A stretch of 21,597 nucleotides of DNA from JAFDVL01 sp043736395. GTDB taxonomy: Bacteria > Acidobacteriota > Blastocatellia > RBC074. The notes beneath the pieces are model-generated. The model worked only from the letters and a program-made list of their open reading frames with translations, did not search any database and was not told the origin of the DNA. Both the position numbers and the translations under genes were made by a program. Of this stretch, positions 7,279 to 15,036 are shown one piece after another (the stretch's first letter is position 1; each line of letters begins with the position of its first letter). The DNA is taken from NCBI GenBank assembly GCA_043736395.1, contig JAYTCQ010000396.1:1-21597 (forward strand), read 5' to 3'.

Positions 7279-8586
7279 TTATTGCTGCAAATCAATTGGT
7301 TTGCGCGGATCAACCAGCCACCAGCACAGCGCGCCAAAAAAATACAGAATCCCGCATACATACAACGGTGCCGACCAACTGCCGTACTTTTCAACGAAGA
7401 GAGCTGCAATAATCGGGCTGAGAAATCCGCCGATTTGTCCGGCGGTGTTCATGAATGCGCTGACAGTTCCGGCGTGATCTCCGGCGATGTCGGTACACGC
7501 GCTCCAACTGGCGCCGAGCAAAAAATTTGACGAAGCAAGGGCGAGAGAAATCAGGATTATAGCGGTGATATTATGATCGGTTGCCGTACCAATAATTAAC
7601 AAGACGCTCGCGAACAGAAAACAAACGCTGCCAACGCCGCAGCGTCCAATGCGTAAACCGAAACGCTTCGTCGCCCAATCAGTTGTGATCCCGCCAAATA
7701 TATCTGCCGCTGCGCTCAGCACTAAAGGCAATCCTGCCATCACGCCCAGCATCGTCGAAGTGAATCCACGCGATTTTTCGAGGTACGTCGGCATCCACGT
7801 AATGAAAAAATAAAAGCCATAGGTTTGCGTGAAGTACGCCAGACACAGCGCGATCAGGCTGCGGTTGGTCAGAATATTTTTCCACGCTGCTGCACTGAGT
7901 TGATGCGAAGTAGCTTTGCCGCGTCCCTGTTGAATATGCGCCAGCTCTGCGGGTGAAACGGATGAATGCTGCTCCGGTTCATCGCGGAACCACCAGTACC
8001 AGGTTGCTGCCCAGATGAATCCGACGGCTCCGAAAACAAGAAAGATGCCGCGCCAATTCATCCGCGTGAGCATTGCCGTCACCAACAACGGCGTAACTCC
8101 GCCCGCCAGATGCGCACCCATAAAAAAGATGCCCTGCGCCGTCCCGCGCTCAGTCACGGGAAACCAGCGCGAAAATGTTTTTGCTGCATTCGGCCACGCA
8201 CCTGCTTCGCCAATGCCAAACAAAAAACGGATCGCCAACAGCGAAGCGTAATTGAAGGCTCCGGCAGTAATCATCGTAAAGCTCGACCACCAGATCACGA
8301 TGCGTGTTAACACTCGACGCGTTCCGATGCGGTCACCCCACCAGCCCGTTGGAATTTCAAAGATTCCATACGCCAGTGTGAACGCGCTGAAGACGAGACT
8401 CATCTGTACCTTGCTTAAGCCGAGATCTTCCATCATCGCAGGCGCAGTCAGCGAAATGCAGACGCGATCCAGATACGTGATTCCGGCGAGCAAGACGGCA
8501 AGAGTGAGCACGCGGTACCGGACGCGGGAAGTACTGAAATCCGGGGAGAGGTTTGTCGTTTTTTCGACATTAAGCAATTTGTTCAT
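7279..8586 (-). CDS. MFS transporter, anion:cation symporter (sugar-acid type)
   Basis: This 435-residue, 12-TM inner-membrane transporter resembles the ACS family of the major facilitator superfamily, which includes glucarate, galactonate and hexuronate carriers. Visible marks are YLDR at 38-41 in TM1, motif A at 81-90 (GWWGDRIGTR) between TM2 and TM3, and RFLFGIGEAGAWPNAAK at 120-136, typical of the family. A hydrophilic loop at about 208-232 separates the two halves. Length is normal for the family. The ATG at 8586 is preceded by no clear Shine-Dalgarno. The substrate cannot be read from sequence; no sugar-acid catabolic gene lies in the window. It follows the kinase gene on the same strand after 196 bp, so it may be transcribed separately. 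Confidence 0.9.
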   Translation of the reverse strand: MNKLLNVEKTTNLSPDFSTSRVRYRVLTLAVLLAGITYLDRVCISLTAPAMMEDLGLSKVQMSLVFSAFTLAYGIFEIPTGWWGDRIGTRRVLTRIVIWWSSFTMITAGAFNYASLLAIRFLFGIGEAGAWPNAAKTFSRWFPVTERGTAQGIFFMGAHLAGGVTPLLVTAMLTRMNWRGIFLVFGAVGFIWAATWYWWFRDEPEQHSSVSPAELAHIQQGRGKATSHQLSAAAWKNILTNRSLIALCLAYFTQTYGFYFFITWMPTYLEKSRGFTSTMLGVMAGLPLVLSAAADIFGGITTDWATKRFGLRIGRCGVGSVCFLFASVLLIIGTATDHNITAIILISLALASSNFLLGASWSACTDIAGDHAGTVSAFMNTAGQIGGFLSPIIAALFVEKYGSWSAPLYVCGILYFFGALCWWLVDPRKPIDLQQ

Positions 8587-8753
8587 TATTTTGATTTCTG
8601 AGAACGGACAGAAGTGTGAGTCCTATTTGCAACTCTAAATTTGAAAAATAGAAACAGAGAGTAAACCGTGAAAAGGGAAATCGCAAATCTATGCTTGGAA
8701 CACTCGCGACCTACAGGCTAAAGCGTTTGGAGCGAATTCTATTTTCGCAGGGA

Positions 8754-8775
8754 ACGCTGATGTCAGCCTCAGCGT
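8754..8775 (-). terminator. Hairpin just past the kinase stop codon
   Basis: Seven-base perfect arms ACGCTGA (8754-8760) and TCAGCGT (8769-8775) with an 8-base loop start 7 bp after the kinase stop codon. No U-tract follows on the minus strand, so factor-independent termination is doubtful. The rest of the 8587-8782 spacer shows no gene that I can support. Confidence 0.35.
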
Positions 8776-8782
8776 GTACAGC

Positions 8783-11700
8783 TTATGAGCTGCTTTCATA
8801 TTCACTTTTCGCCGCGCACAACACCGGCAAATCAGCGTTTGCGTCTTTCCACGACGCGAAGAAATCTTCATACGCCTTGCGACTCTCCGCCAGATTATTC
8901 GCCTGCGCCGCCGCCCGCGCTAGTCCGAGCTGTGCCAGTGCGTACAAAGGTGAGAGTGGTGCATGACCCCGGTGCGCAAGAATCTTTTGAAACTCCGCTG
9001 CTGCTTCCGCCCCGCGTCCGCACTGCAAGTACGCCCGACCGCGCAGAGATTGCGGCCAGAATTCCGCTGCCGCTTCGTAGCTCGTGGTAGTTTGTAGGTG
9101 GTTAATTGCCTCCGCAGCGTTACCAAGTTGTAGCTCCAGCGCTGCGCGAATTGTGGGAAGCCAAATCGAGTGAATCATGGTGTCATCGGGATAGCGTTGG
9201 CTTAACTCGTCAATGAGCGGCGTGACGCTTTGAGCCTCACCGCATAACGCCAGGGCGAGCGCCGCGCGTGGCAATGAGGCGCGCCCGCTGGCAAGTTGCA
9301 AGCCTTGAGCGGCGTCGGCTTTCGCCTGCGGATAATCTTCTAATACCACACCGCGCAGCGCCTGCTCCACCGCATATCGCGCAGCCAGTTCTTGCGTGTT
9401 GCCGTGTGCGGCCAGGTCAATTGCGTGACGCGCAAATTCCTGCGCTTCGCGCCATTGTCCCGCGCAGGCTGCTGCACCGGCTTGCCAGTCGAGCGCAACG
9501 AATTCGTCCGGTCTTCCACGCGTCCAATCAATTTGTTGCTGCCTGCCCAGCGTGTCGCCCTCTGCGCACGCAATCAAATAGAGGACGGCGTGAATATTGG
9601 TCAGATCGAATTTCTGCGCGAGAGCCTGCCTTGAAATATCTTTGGCTTCCACGAAACGATTCACGCGCAGTAGCGACCTTCCAAGATAGAAATACGCGGG
9701 AGCAAAATTGGGGTTGAGGTGGATGGCTTCGCGGCCTTCGGCAACAGCCAGGTCGTGCTGCCCCAGCAGGTCATAAGCGACTAGCAGGTCAATCGGTGCC
9801 GTCGAAGTGCGCGGGTAGATGCGCTTGAACAGGGTCGCCGCATCAAGTGCCTTATGCATGTCGCCAGTGAAATTGTAATGGTAGCGAAAGGTGACCTGAA
9901 GTTGCTCGTAATCGCTCACGCGTTCTTTCAGTGCATAAGCTTTTTCCGCATACTCAGCCGCCAGTCCCGGTCGGCCAAAGACACTGTTGTGAATCGAGAG
10001 CATGCTCCAGGCATAAGAAAATTCAGGGTCGAGTTCGACGGCCCGCTGGTAAAGCTGAATGGCATCCACCAGCCTGCCACTAAGGGTTTGCTCATAGCCC
10101 AACGAATAAGCCTGAAAAGCTTCCAGTTTCTCCGTCGTAGTCTCTTCCATCTCTTTATCGAAAAGCTGGATCGAACGCAAGGACTCACCCAGCTTCGCGC
10201 GGAGCCGTGACGCGGCTTGCGAGAGTGCTTGCAAGACCTGCTCCTTTTTTCTGGCCTCAATCTGTTCGCTCTCAAGTATCCAGCCAGTCTGACCATCAAT
10301 GGCTTCCAGCGTAATGACATAATGGCTGCCAAGCGGAGCAATAGAACCGGCGATCAGCGCCTTTAGATTGTCCCGCAGGCAAATCTCCAGCGCGATTTTA
10401 GTCGTGACGCGTGCTTCGGGAGAGAGCTTCATTAATCGCAATGTATGCCGCACTCGCTCTTCAGGAAAAAGACTCAGAAACGGCGACTGTCGCAACTGAA
10501 TCGCGAGTCCCTGTTTGAGCGTTGCATCGAAGACCGGGTCGTCCGTCTTGTTTTCAAAATCGGCTAGCACAATCAAATCTTTGTTCGTCGCCAAAACGTT
10601 CGTAGGCACGCGTTCAGGTAGGACTGCAAATGTTGTCTCGCCCAGTTTCGCCTGCAAATCAATCCGTTGCTTCAGTTCTTTTAAGTCATTGCGCAAAGCT
10701 TCCGCCGTTTGATAACGGTCGGTGCGTTCTTTACGAAGTGCCTGATTGACGATTCGCTCCAGCGCCGCAGGCGCGGCAGGGGCGTGATAGATCAGTGGCA
10801 GCGGTTCATCTCGCAAGATGGCGGCGATGGTCTCGTTCGCCGTTGCGCCCACAAATGGCGGGCAGCCTGCGATCATTTCGTAGAGCATCACGCCCAAGCT
10901 GAACAGGTCGGTACGCGCATCCACTGGCTCGCCGCGTGCCTGTTCCGGCGACATATAGCGAGGCGTTCCCATCACGATGCCGGGCAGGGTAGATTGCGGA
11001 AGGTGGATTTCAGATTTCGGATTGTCGGAGGGGGACTGTCTCAATGTCTCCGCGTTTTCATTCCGCAATCCGCAATCCGCATTTGGTATTTCGTTAAGTT
11101 TGGCGAGGCCGAAGTCGAGTACCTTAATGATCCCATCACGTCGCACCATCACGTTCTCTGACTTGATGTCACGATGAACGATTCCGGCTTCGTGGGCAGC
11201 AGCGAGCGCAGCGGCAATCTGAACAGCGAAGTCAAGCGCTTCTGACAGCGTCATCTGCTGTTGGGGCGCGTCCATCATGAGCTGACGTAGTGTCTCGCCT
11301 GCGACGTATTCGGTGACCATGTAGTGGATATTTTCAACCTCACCGATTTCGTGAATGGTGACGATGTTCGGATGATTGAGTGCTGAGGTCGCTTTCGCTT
11401 CCTGCTCAAAGCGGCGTACCCGCGCGGTGTCGGTCATGAACAAGGCAGGCAACACCTTGAGCGCTACTTTTCGCGCGAGGTGCGTGTCTTGTGCCAGCCA
11501 AACTTCACCCATCCCTCCCGTTCCGAGTAACGAGAGAATTTCGTAATGCGCGAGTTGACGTAGGATCAAAGAGTTTGCTGGTTCCGATGCTATGGCTCTG
11601 GCTTCGACCTCAAGAGCAGGCGTACTGAGATATTCATCTGCCTTTGCATGCGCTTCAAGTAATGAGGCGACCTCAAGGTAGAGTTCATCATCGCCAGCAC

Positions 11701-11794
11701 ATTGCTCACGCAGAAATGCTACTCGCTCTTGTGGCACGCGCGTGTGTGCTTCGTGGTACAGTTCATTGATGCTTTGCCATCGTTCAGGAGTCAT
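8783..11794 (-). CDS. Ser/Thr protein kinase with FlgO/TolB-like and TPR regions
   Basis: This 1003-residue Hanks-type kinase should phosphorylate Ser/Thr of unknown targets. A short N-terminal region (1-63) begins MTPERWQ, as in many acidobacterial kinases paired with ECF sigma factors. The kinase domain spans about 84-370: glycine loop GTGGMGEV 91-98, Lys113, Glu132, HRD 207-209 with Lys211 and Asn214, DFG 227-229, and SPE 282-284. All catalytic residues are present, so it should be active. Residues about 404-545 resemble the FlgO/TolB-like domain, and TPR-like helices run from about 556 to the end. I see no transmembrane helix. The activation segment is lengthened by a palindromic repeat insert at about 236-267. 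GAGG precedes the ATG. The start is 25 bp after the sigma factor stop, so the two are probably cotranscribed and functionally linked. Confidence 0.9.
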   Translation of the reverse strand: MTPERWQSINELYHEAHTRVPQERVAFLREQCAGDDELYLEVASLLEAHAKADEYLSTPALEVEARAIASEPANSLILRQLAHYEILSLLGTGGMGEVWLAQDTHLARKVALKVLPALFMTDTARVRRFEQEAKATSALNHPNIVTIHEIGEVENIHYMVTEYVAGETLRQLMMDAPQQQMTLSEALDFAVQIAAALAAAHEAGIVHRDIKSENVMVRRDGIIKVLDFGLAKLNEIPNADCGLRNENAETLRQSPSDNPKSEIHLPQSTLPGIVMGTPRYMSPEQARGEPVDARTDLFSLGVMLYEMIAGCPPFVGATANETIAAILRDEPLPLIYHAPAAPAALERIVNQALRKERTDRYQTAEALRNDLKELKQRIDLQAKLGETTFAVLPERVPTNVLATNKDLIVLADFENKTDDPVFDATLKQGLAIQLRQSPFLSLFPEERVRHTLRLMKLSPEARVTTKIALEICLRDNLKALIAGSIAPLGSHYVITLEAIDGQTGWILESEQIEARKKEQVLQALSQAASRLRAKLGESLRSIQLFDKEMEETTTEKLEAFQAYSLGYEQTLSGRLVDAIQLYQRAVELDPEFSYAWSMLSIHNSVFGRPGLAAEYAEKAYALKERVSDYEQLQVTFRYHYNFTGDMHKALDAATLFKRIYPRTSTAPIDLLVAYDLLGQHDLAVAEGREAIHLNPNFAPAYFYLGRSLLRVNRFVEAKDISRQALAQKFDLTNIHAVLYLIACAEGDTLGRQQQIDWTRGRPDEFVALDWQAGAAACAGQWREAQEFARHAIDLAAHGNTQELAARYAVEQALRGVVLEDYPQAKADAAQGLQLASGRASLPRAALALALCGEAQSVTPLIDELSQRYPDDTMIHSIWLPTIRAALELQLGNAAEAINHLQTTTSYEAAAEFWPQSLRGRAYLQCGRGAEAAAEFQKILAHRGHAPLSPLYALAQLGLARAAAQANNLAESRKAYEDFFASWKDANADLPVLCAAKSEYESSS
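10990..11090. repeat. Palindromic repeat translated in frame within the kinase activation segment
   Basis: Arms at about 10992-11029 (GATTGCGGA...GATTTCGGATTGTCGGA) and 11060-11086 (TTCCGCAATCCGCAATCCGC) are imperfect inverse complements. Read on the minus strand they encode about residues 236-267, between DFG-LAKL and GTPRYMSPE, including NADCGL and NPKSEI. The DFG-to-GTP distance of 46 residues is longer than I expect for this kinase type. The micro-repeat AATCCGCAATCC is shared with the insert at 6317-6438. Confidence 0.65.
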
Positions 11795-11819
11795 AAATGC
11801 CTCGCTGGTTATCTGACAA

Positions 11820-12398
11820 TTATTGCTCCGATTGATGATTCAATTCGCGGTAAAGCCACGCCCGCGCCACACTCCAATCGCGCCTGACTTGCCGTTCTGA
11901 GAGATCAAGAACTTCGGCGATTTCAGCTTCTGTTAATCCGCCAAAAAAACGAAGCTCGACGATGCGGGCTTGCCGCGAGTCCAATTTTGAAAGTTCGGTC
12001 AGTGCATCATGCAGCTCGATAATCTCGGGATCCGATTGCTGCGGCTCGAAGGCTGCGCCTGCAAGCGAGACACGCAATAAATCTCCACCGTGTTTTCGAT
12101 TATGCCGACGGCGCGCGTGGTCAACCAAGACGTTCCGCATAATGTTCGCTGCAATGCCAACAAAGTGCGCACGGTTTTGCCACGCAATGTTTTGCCAGTC
12201 AATCAACCGTACATAGGCTTCATTGACCAGTTCCGTTGCTTCTAATGAATTCCCTTGGTGTTCTTTGTAGATGAAATGTTGGGCGAGGCGATGCAACTCT
12301 GCTTCGATGAGCGGCGCAAGTTGAGCTAAGGCTGTTTTATCACCCTGCCCCCAGGCTTGCAGTAATTGAGTTATTTCGTGCGACGGTTTTTCTATCAT
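11820..12398 (-). CDS. ECF sigma factor, TIGR02999-like
   Basis: This 192-residue RNA polymerase sigma factor should redirect transcription to a small regulon. Region 2 lies at about 50-100 (ATELVNEAYVRLID then RAHFVGIAANIMRNVLVDHARRR). Region 4, with its helix-turn-helix, lies at about 137-185 (LTEAEIAEVLDLSERQVRRDW). Architecture and length fit the TIGR02999-type ECF group common in Acidobacteriota and Planctomycetota, which often sits beside Ser/Thr kinases. The frame stays open to a TTG at 12443, but the ATG at 12398 has a strong GAGGTG at 12405-12410, six bases away, and is preferred. No separate anti-sigma gene is visible; the downstream kinase may modulate it. The gene is divergent from the secreted-protein cluster. 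Confidence 0.9.
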   Translation of the reverse strand: MIEKPSHEITQLLQAWGQGDKTALAQLAPLIEAELHRLAQHFIYKEHQGNSLEATELVNEAYVRLIDWQNIAWQNRAHFVGIAANIMRNVLVDHARRRHNRKHGGDLLRVSLAGAAFEPQQSDPEIIELHDALTELSKLDSRQARIVELRFFGGLTEAEIAEVLDLSERQVRRDWSVARAWLYRELNHQSEQ

Positions 12399-12404
12399 CG
12401 TCTG

Positions 12405-12410
12405 CACCTC
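12405..12410 (-). promoter_or_regulatory. Ribosome-binding site that fixes the sigma factor start
   Basis: On the minus strand GAGGTG lies six bases before the ATG at 12398. The in-frame TTG at 12443 has no comparable site. This decides in favour of a 192-residue product over a 207-residue one. Confidence 0.75.
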
Positions 12411-12494
12411 GTGCAATAAATTTATGACTGAATTTGTTTGCAATCTAACATCTACTTATGCAAGTTAAACCATATCCAAAAATAATCAAGCGTT

Positions 12495-12626
12495 GCGTCC
12501 GCTTTTTCCAACCTTTTACGCCTTATTTAAGTGAAGCCTAACAATCTGCAATAACGTTTCATAGGCAATCTAGTGCCGCCATCACGGAGGCATCTGACTG
12601 GATTTCCTTTGTCTTAATTGTGGGTT
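12495..12626 (+). promoter_or_regulatory. Copy A of a triplicated spacer motif (CGC-N16-CGC, TTATTTAAGTGAAG)
   Basis: The sequence starts GCGTCCGCTTTTT, continues TTTTACGCCTTATTTAAG and TGAAGCCTAA, and ends with CTGACTGGATTTCCTTTGTC. Copies B (14491) and C (15162) align base for base over the first 50-60 positions, with the two CGC-type blocks always 19 bp apart. A and B also match further on (CACGGAGG/CACAGAGG, ACTGG, TTTGTCT). The start codon of the next gene is about 265 bp from the motif start. A promoter or a structured leader are both possible. Confidence 0.6.
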
Positions 12627-12758
12627 GCTCCATAAACCCTGAATGCCGGGGTAATGATATTCCGCCCATTAAGCTCCCAATTAGACGAGTTAATGAAGGA
12701 AGAATTTGTCCCACTATCAAGAGGATTTCACTAAGCAGCTAACCTAAAAGGAAAATTT

Positions 12759-13340
12759 ATGACCACTAGAAAAATCATTTTGCTTTTGTCTCTCACCCTG
12801 TTCGTCGCTCTTACCGCGACCATCCTGCGCGCCCAATCTGACGAACCAACAGCCGGGTATGCGCAACAGGAATCTTCCAATGGACAGTGCGGCTTTTTAT
12901 GTCGCCTCCGAGAGCAACAAGCACAGCGGCTGGAAGGTTCTTGGGAACTTACCGGCGACGCGGTTGTGCCGCCCGGCGTACCGCAGCCGCCGTCCTTTCA
13001 CGCTTACGAGACTTTCACCCACGGCGGTGCGCTTATCGGCTCCGACCGCGCACGACCGGCCAGTAAACAACACGGAACGTGGGCGTATCTCGGAGGGAAT
13101 AAATATGCCTGGACCTTCAAGGAAGACATTTTCGATGCCATGGGCAATTTTGACGGCGTTCTCACCATACGCTTCAGGGCCACACTCACCGGGAAAGATG
13201 AATTCGTCGGCGTTGCCAACAGCGAGCTACGTAATGCCAACGGTGATCTCATCCGCAACCGCTGCGCCACGGGAAAAGGCAGGCGCATCATGCTCGAACC
13301 GCTGTCGGAGCAGTGTCAGAGCATCACGCCGCCAAGGTAG
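12759..13340 (+). CDS. Secreted lipocalin-like beta-barrel protein, unknown function
   Basis: The 193-residue product has a signal peptide (about 1-25, ending LRA before QSDEP), so it is exported. The mature part opens with a short Cys-containing segment (GQCGFLCRL) and then a beta-rich domain from about residue 57: 'LEGSWELTGD...', 'FTHGGALIGSD', 'HGTWAYLGGNKYAWTF', 'GVLTIRFRATLTGKDEFVG'. This succession (start of barrel, header strand, G-x-W, final strands) is that of small lipocalin-like or calycin-like proteins found in Acidobacteriota. No catalytic residues are evident; ligand binding is a guess. AAAGGA lies 7-8 bases before the ATG. It is the first gene downstream of spacer copy A and may head the plus-strand cluster. 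Confidence 0.75.
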   Translation: MTTRKIILLLSLTLFVALTATILRAQSDEPTAGYAQQESSNGQCGFLCRLREQQAQRLEGSWELTGDAVVPPGVPQPPSFHAYETFTHGGALIGSDRARPASKQHGTWAYLGGNKYAWTFKEDIFDAMGNFDGVLTIRFRATLTGKDEFVGVANSELRNANGDLIRNRCATGKGRRIMLEPLSEQCQSITPPR

Positions 13341-13356
13341 CGGGCAGCCAGATGTA

Positions 13357-13396
13357 TGCGTCGCTCCCTTAATCAGCCATCTCCGGGAGCGACGCA
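13357..13396 (+). terminator. Perfect 12-bp hairpin between the secreted protein and first TPR gene
   Basis: TGCGTCGCTCCC (13357-13368) and GGGAGCGACGCA (13385-13396) are exact inverse complements around a 16-base loop. It begins 16 bp after the stop codon at 13340 and ends 26 bp before the next ATG. The following sequence is only weakly U-rich (GTAATAATTTC), so it may be a partial terminator, an RNA processing site or an mRNA stabiliser. Confidence 0.55.
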
Positions 13397-13422
13397 GGCC
13401 GTAATAATTTCTAGGGGGAACC

Positions 13423-14415
13423 ATGAAACATAAACTCAGCTTGATAACTTTTATCCTCTGCCAATCAATTTTTTTCTATCTCGTAGAGACGACAGTAGCA
13501 GCACAAGTCCAAAACTTCCGCGCCGCGACGGCTTCGTCTTACATTGAGCGAGGCAACAAATGGTTTGCTAAAAACGAGTATGCGCAGGCCGAAGCCGATT
13601 ACGATCTCGCCATCGCCAGTGATCCGCGCTGTGCCGATGCTTATTACAATCGCGGCACTACACGCCGCCAAATGGGAAAGCTGGCTGAGGCGCTGACCGA
13701 TTTTGACCATGCCCTCCAGCTCAACCCACGTATCCTTGAGGCGTATATGAATCGCGGCGGGCTGCGGTATCGGCTAGGTGATTTCGATGGCACAATCAGC
13801 GACAACACCAAAGCCATCGAACTCAATCCGCAGCTTGCCGCGGCCTGGGCCAATCGCGGTCAGGCGCGGTGCGACAAAGGCAACCTGGAGGGTGCACTTG
13901 CCGACTTAGACCAAGCGCTCAAACTGGCCCCACACGTCGCGCAAAACTGGGGCAGGCGCGGCAGGACGCGGCTGCTCAAAGGCAATCTGACGGGAGCCAT
14001 CAGCGACTACACTCGTGAGATCAAGCTTGATCCCGGTTCGGCTGTCGCCTACTGTGATCGCGGCGCGGCGCGGCAACAAACAGGCGACTTGGACGGAGCA
14101 CTGGCTGATTACAATCAGGCGCTCAAACTCAACCCTGGTTTGGACACTAGCTGGTTTAATCGTGGACTGATTTGGAAAGCCAAAGAAACTCTGCGCCAAG
14201 CCGAGGCGGACTTTACGCAGGCCATTGAGTTGAATCCGCGCTTCCCTAGTGCTTACGCCCAACGCGGCCTCGTGCGATTGTCGCAAGGCCGCACAGCCGA
14301 GGCGCAAGCGGATTTCGACAATTGTCTGCAACTGGATAAGGATTTGAAAGAGTCGCTCGAACGGCTTATCGCCGAGGTAAAGCAGCAATTGACATGCCGC
14401 TCGTCTATTCGTTGA
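13423..14415 (+). CDS. Secreted TPR-repeat protein (paralog 1, 8 repeats)
   Basis: This 330-residue exported protein has a signal peptide (about 1-27, ending VAA before QVQ) and then eight consecutive 34-residue TPRs from about residue 38 to the C-terminus. The repeats end in 'NP'-type turns (QLNPR, ELNPQ, KLNPG). TPR solenoids bind protein partners, so a scaffold or adaptor role outside the cytoplasm is likely, but no partner is evident. It is collinear with the paralog at 16241 (both have 8 repeats and a GxISDNxKAIEL third repeat), which indicates tandem duplication. AGGGGG lies just before the ATG. It ends in a hairpin that overlaps the stop codon. Confidence 0.88.
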   Translation: MKHKLSLITFILCQSIFFYLVETTVAAQVQNFRAATASSYIERGNKWFAKNEYAQAEADYDLAIASDPRCADAYYNRGTTRRQMGKLAEALTDFDHALQLNPRILEAYMNRGGLRYRLGDFDGTISDNTKAIELNPQLAAAWANRGQARCDKGNLEGALADLDQALKLAPHVAQNWGRRGRTRLLKGNLTGAISDYTREIKLDPGSAVAYCDRGAARQQTGDLDGALADYNQALKLNPGLDTSWFNRGLIWKAKETLRQAEADFTQAIELNPRFPSAYAQRGLVRLSQGRTAEAQADFDNCLQLDKDLKESLERLIAEVKQQLTCRSSIR

Positions 14416-14422
14416 CGAGCGG
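14397..14422 (+). terminator. 9-bp perfect hairpin spanning the stop codon of TPR paralog 1
   Basis: CCGCTCGTC (14397-14405) pairs exactly with GACGAGCGG (14414-14422); the TGA stop is at 14413-14415. There is no U-tract after it. It may slow ribosomes at the stop or help mark the transcript end. Confidence 0.45.
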
Positions 14423-14490
14423 GGACAGCATCGTTGCGACGGGGTTATTCCTGACCAACACTAACGGGCAATGCATAGCCGCCAAATGGC

Positions 14491-14615
14491 TTGTGCACTT
14501 TTCCCCACTTTTTACGCTTTATTTAAGGGAAGGCCAATAGTAGGCAAACAATGTTTCGTGGGTCAGTCGTCACAGAGGGCACTAACTGGTTTCCTCTTTG
14601 TCTGAGTCAGCTATT
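14491..14615 (+). promoter_or_regulatory. Copy B of the triplicated spacer motif
   Basis: TTGTGCACTTTT, then TTTTTACGCTTTATTTAAGG, then GAAGGCCAATAG and, further on, CACAGAGGG and ACTGGTTTCCTCTTTGTCTGA. It matches copy A for about 120 bp with small gaps, and its CAC/CGC blocks sit at the same 19-bp distance. It lies about 190 bp before the DUF1304-like gene at 14680, after the hairpin of TPR paralog 1, so it probably starts a separate transcript. Confidence 0.6.
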
Positions 14616-14679
14616 GGTGACGGTATTACCGTGATGCCAGACGTGACGCCACACAACTCTTGATGAAAAGGATAATCAA

Positions 14680-15036
14680 ATGAAAACTCTCGCAAATCTC
14701 TTCGTTGGACTGGTAGTAATCCCTCTGCACGTATACTTTCTGGTCCTTGAGATGTTTCTCTGGGACACGCCTTTTGGCAGGCAGAAGTTCCATCTTGAAC
14801 CAGCGTTCGCCACTGCCTCAAAGTCTCTCGCGGCGAATCAAGGACTGTATAACGGCTTCCTGGCGGCGGGGCTTGTCTGGGGACTGATCCTTGGCCCCTC
14901 TGGAACCTCTATCAAGATATTCTTTTTGAGTTTTGTCGTCATCGCTGGCGTGTTTGGAGGTTTAAGGAAGCGAGAGATATTACTGTTTCAAGCCGTCCCT
15001 GGAGCTGTAGCGCTCGCCTTGTTGTTGCTGTCTTGA
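14680..15036 (+). CDS. DUF1304-like membrane protein
   Basis: This 118-residue inner-membrane protein has about four hydrophobic segments. It shows the DUF1304 pattern clearly: 'HVYFLVLEMFLWDTPFGR' at the N-terminus, then 'LAANQGLYNGFLAAGLVWGL' in the centre, and a C-terminal hydrophobic end. Length is normal for the family. The function of DUF1304 proteins is unknown to me. AAAGGAT precedes the ATG by about 8 bases. Its position among secreted TPR genes, with its own copy of the spacer motif upstream, suggests coregulation, but not a specific role. Confidence 0.9.
   Translation: MKTLANLFVGLVVIPLHVYFLVLEMFLWDTPFGRQKFHLEPAFATASKSLAANQGLYNGFLAAGLVWGLILGPSGTSIKIFFLSFVVIAGVFGGLRKREILLFQAVPGAVALALLLLS

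Larger units (their letters stand above)
12399..12758. other. Divergent regulatory spacer between sigma operon and secreted-protein cluster
   Basis: This 360-bp gap contains no gene I can support. It must hold promoters for both directions. Its central part (12495-12626) is a copy of the spacer sequence also found at 14491-14615 and, in part, at 15162-15215. The end has AAAGGA just before the start codon at 12759. Confidence 0.7.

Noticed and set aside
12399..12443. TTG start at 12443 for the sigma factor (207 residues)
   Set aside because: The ATG at 12398 has GAGGTG at ideal distance and gives the usual length of the family.
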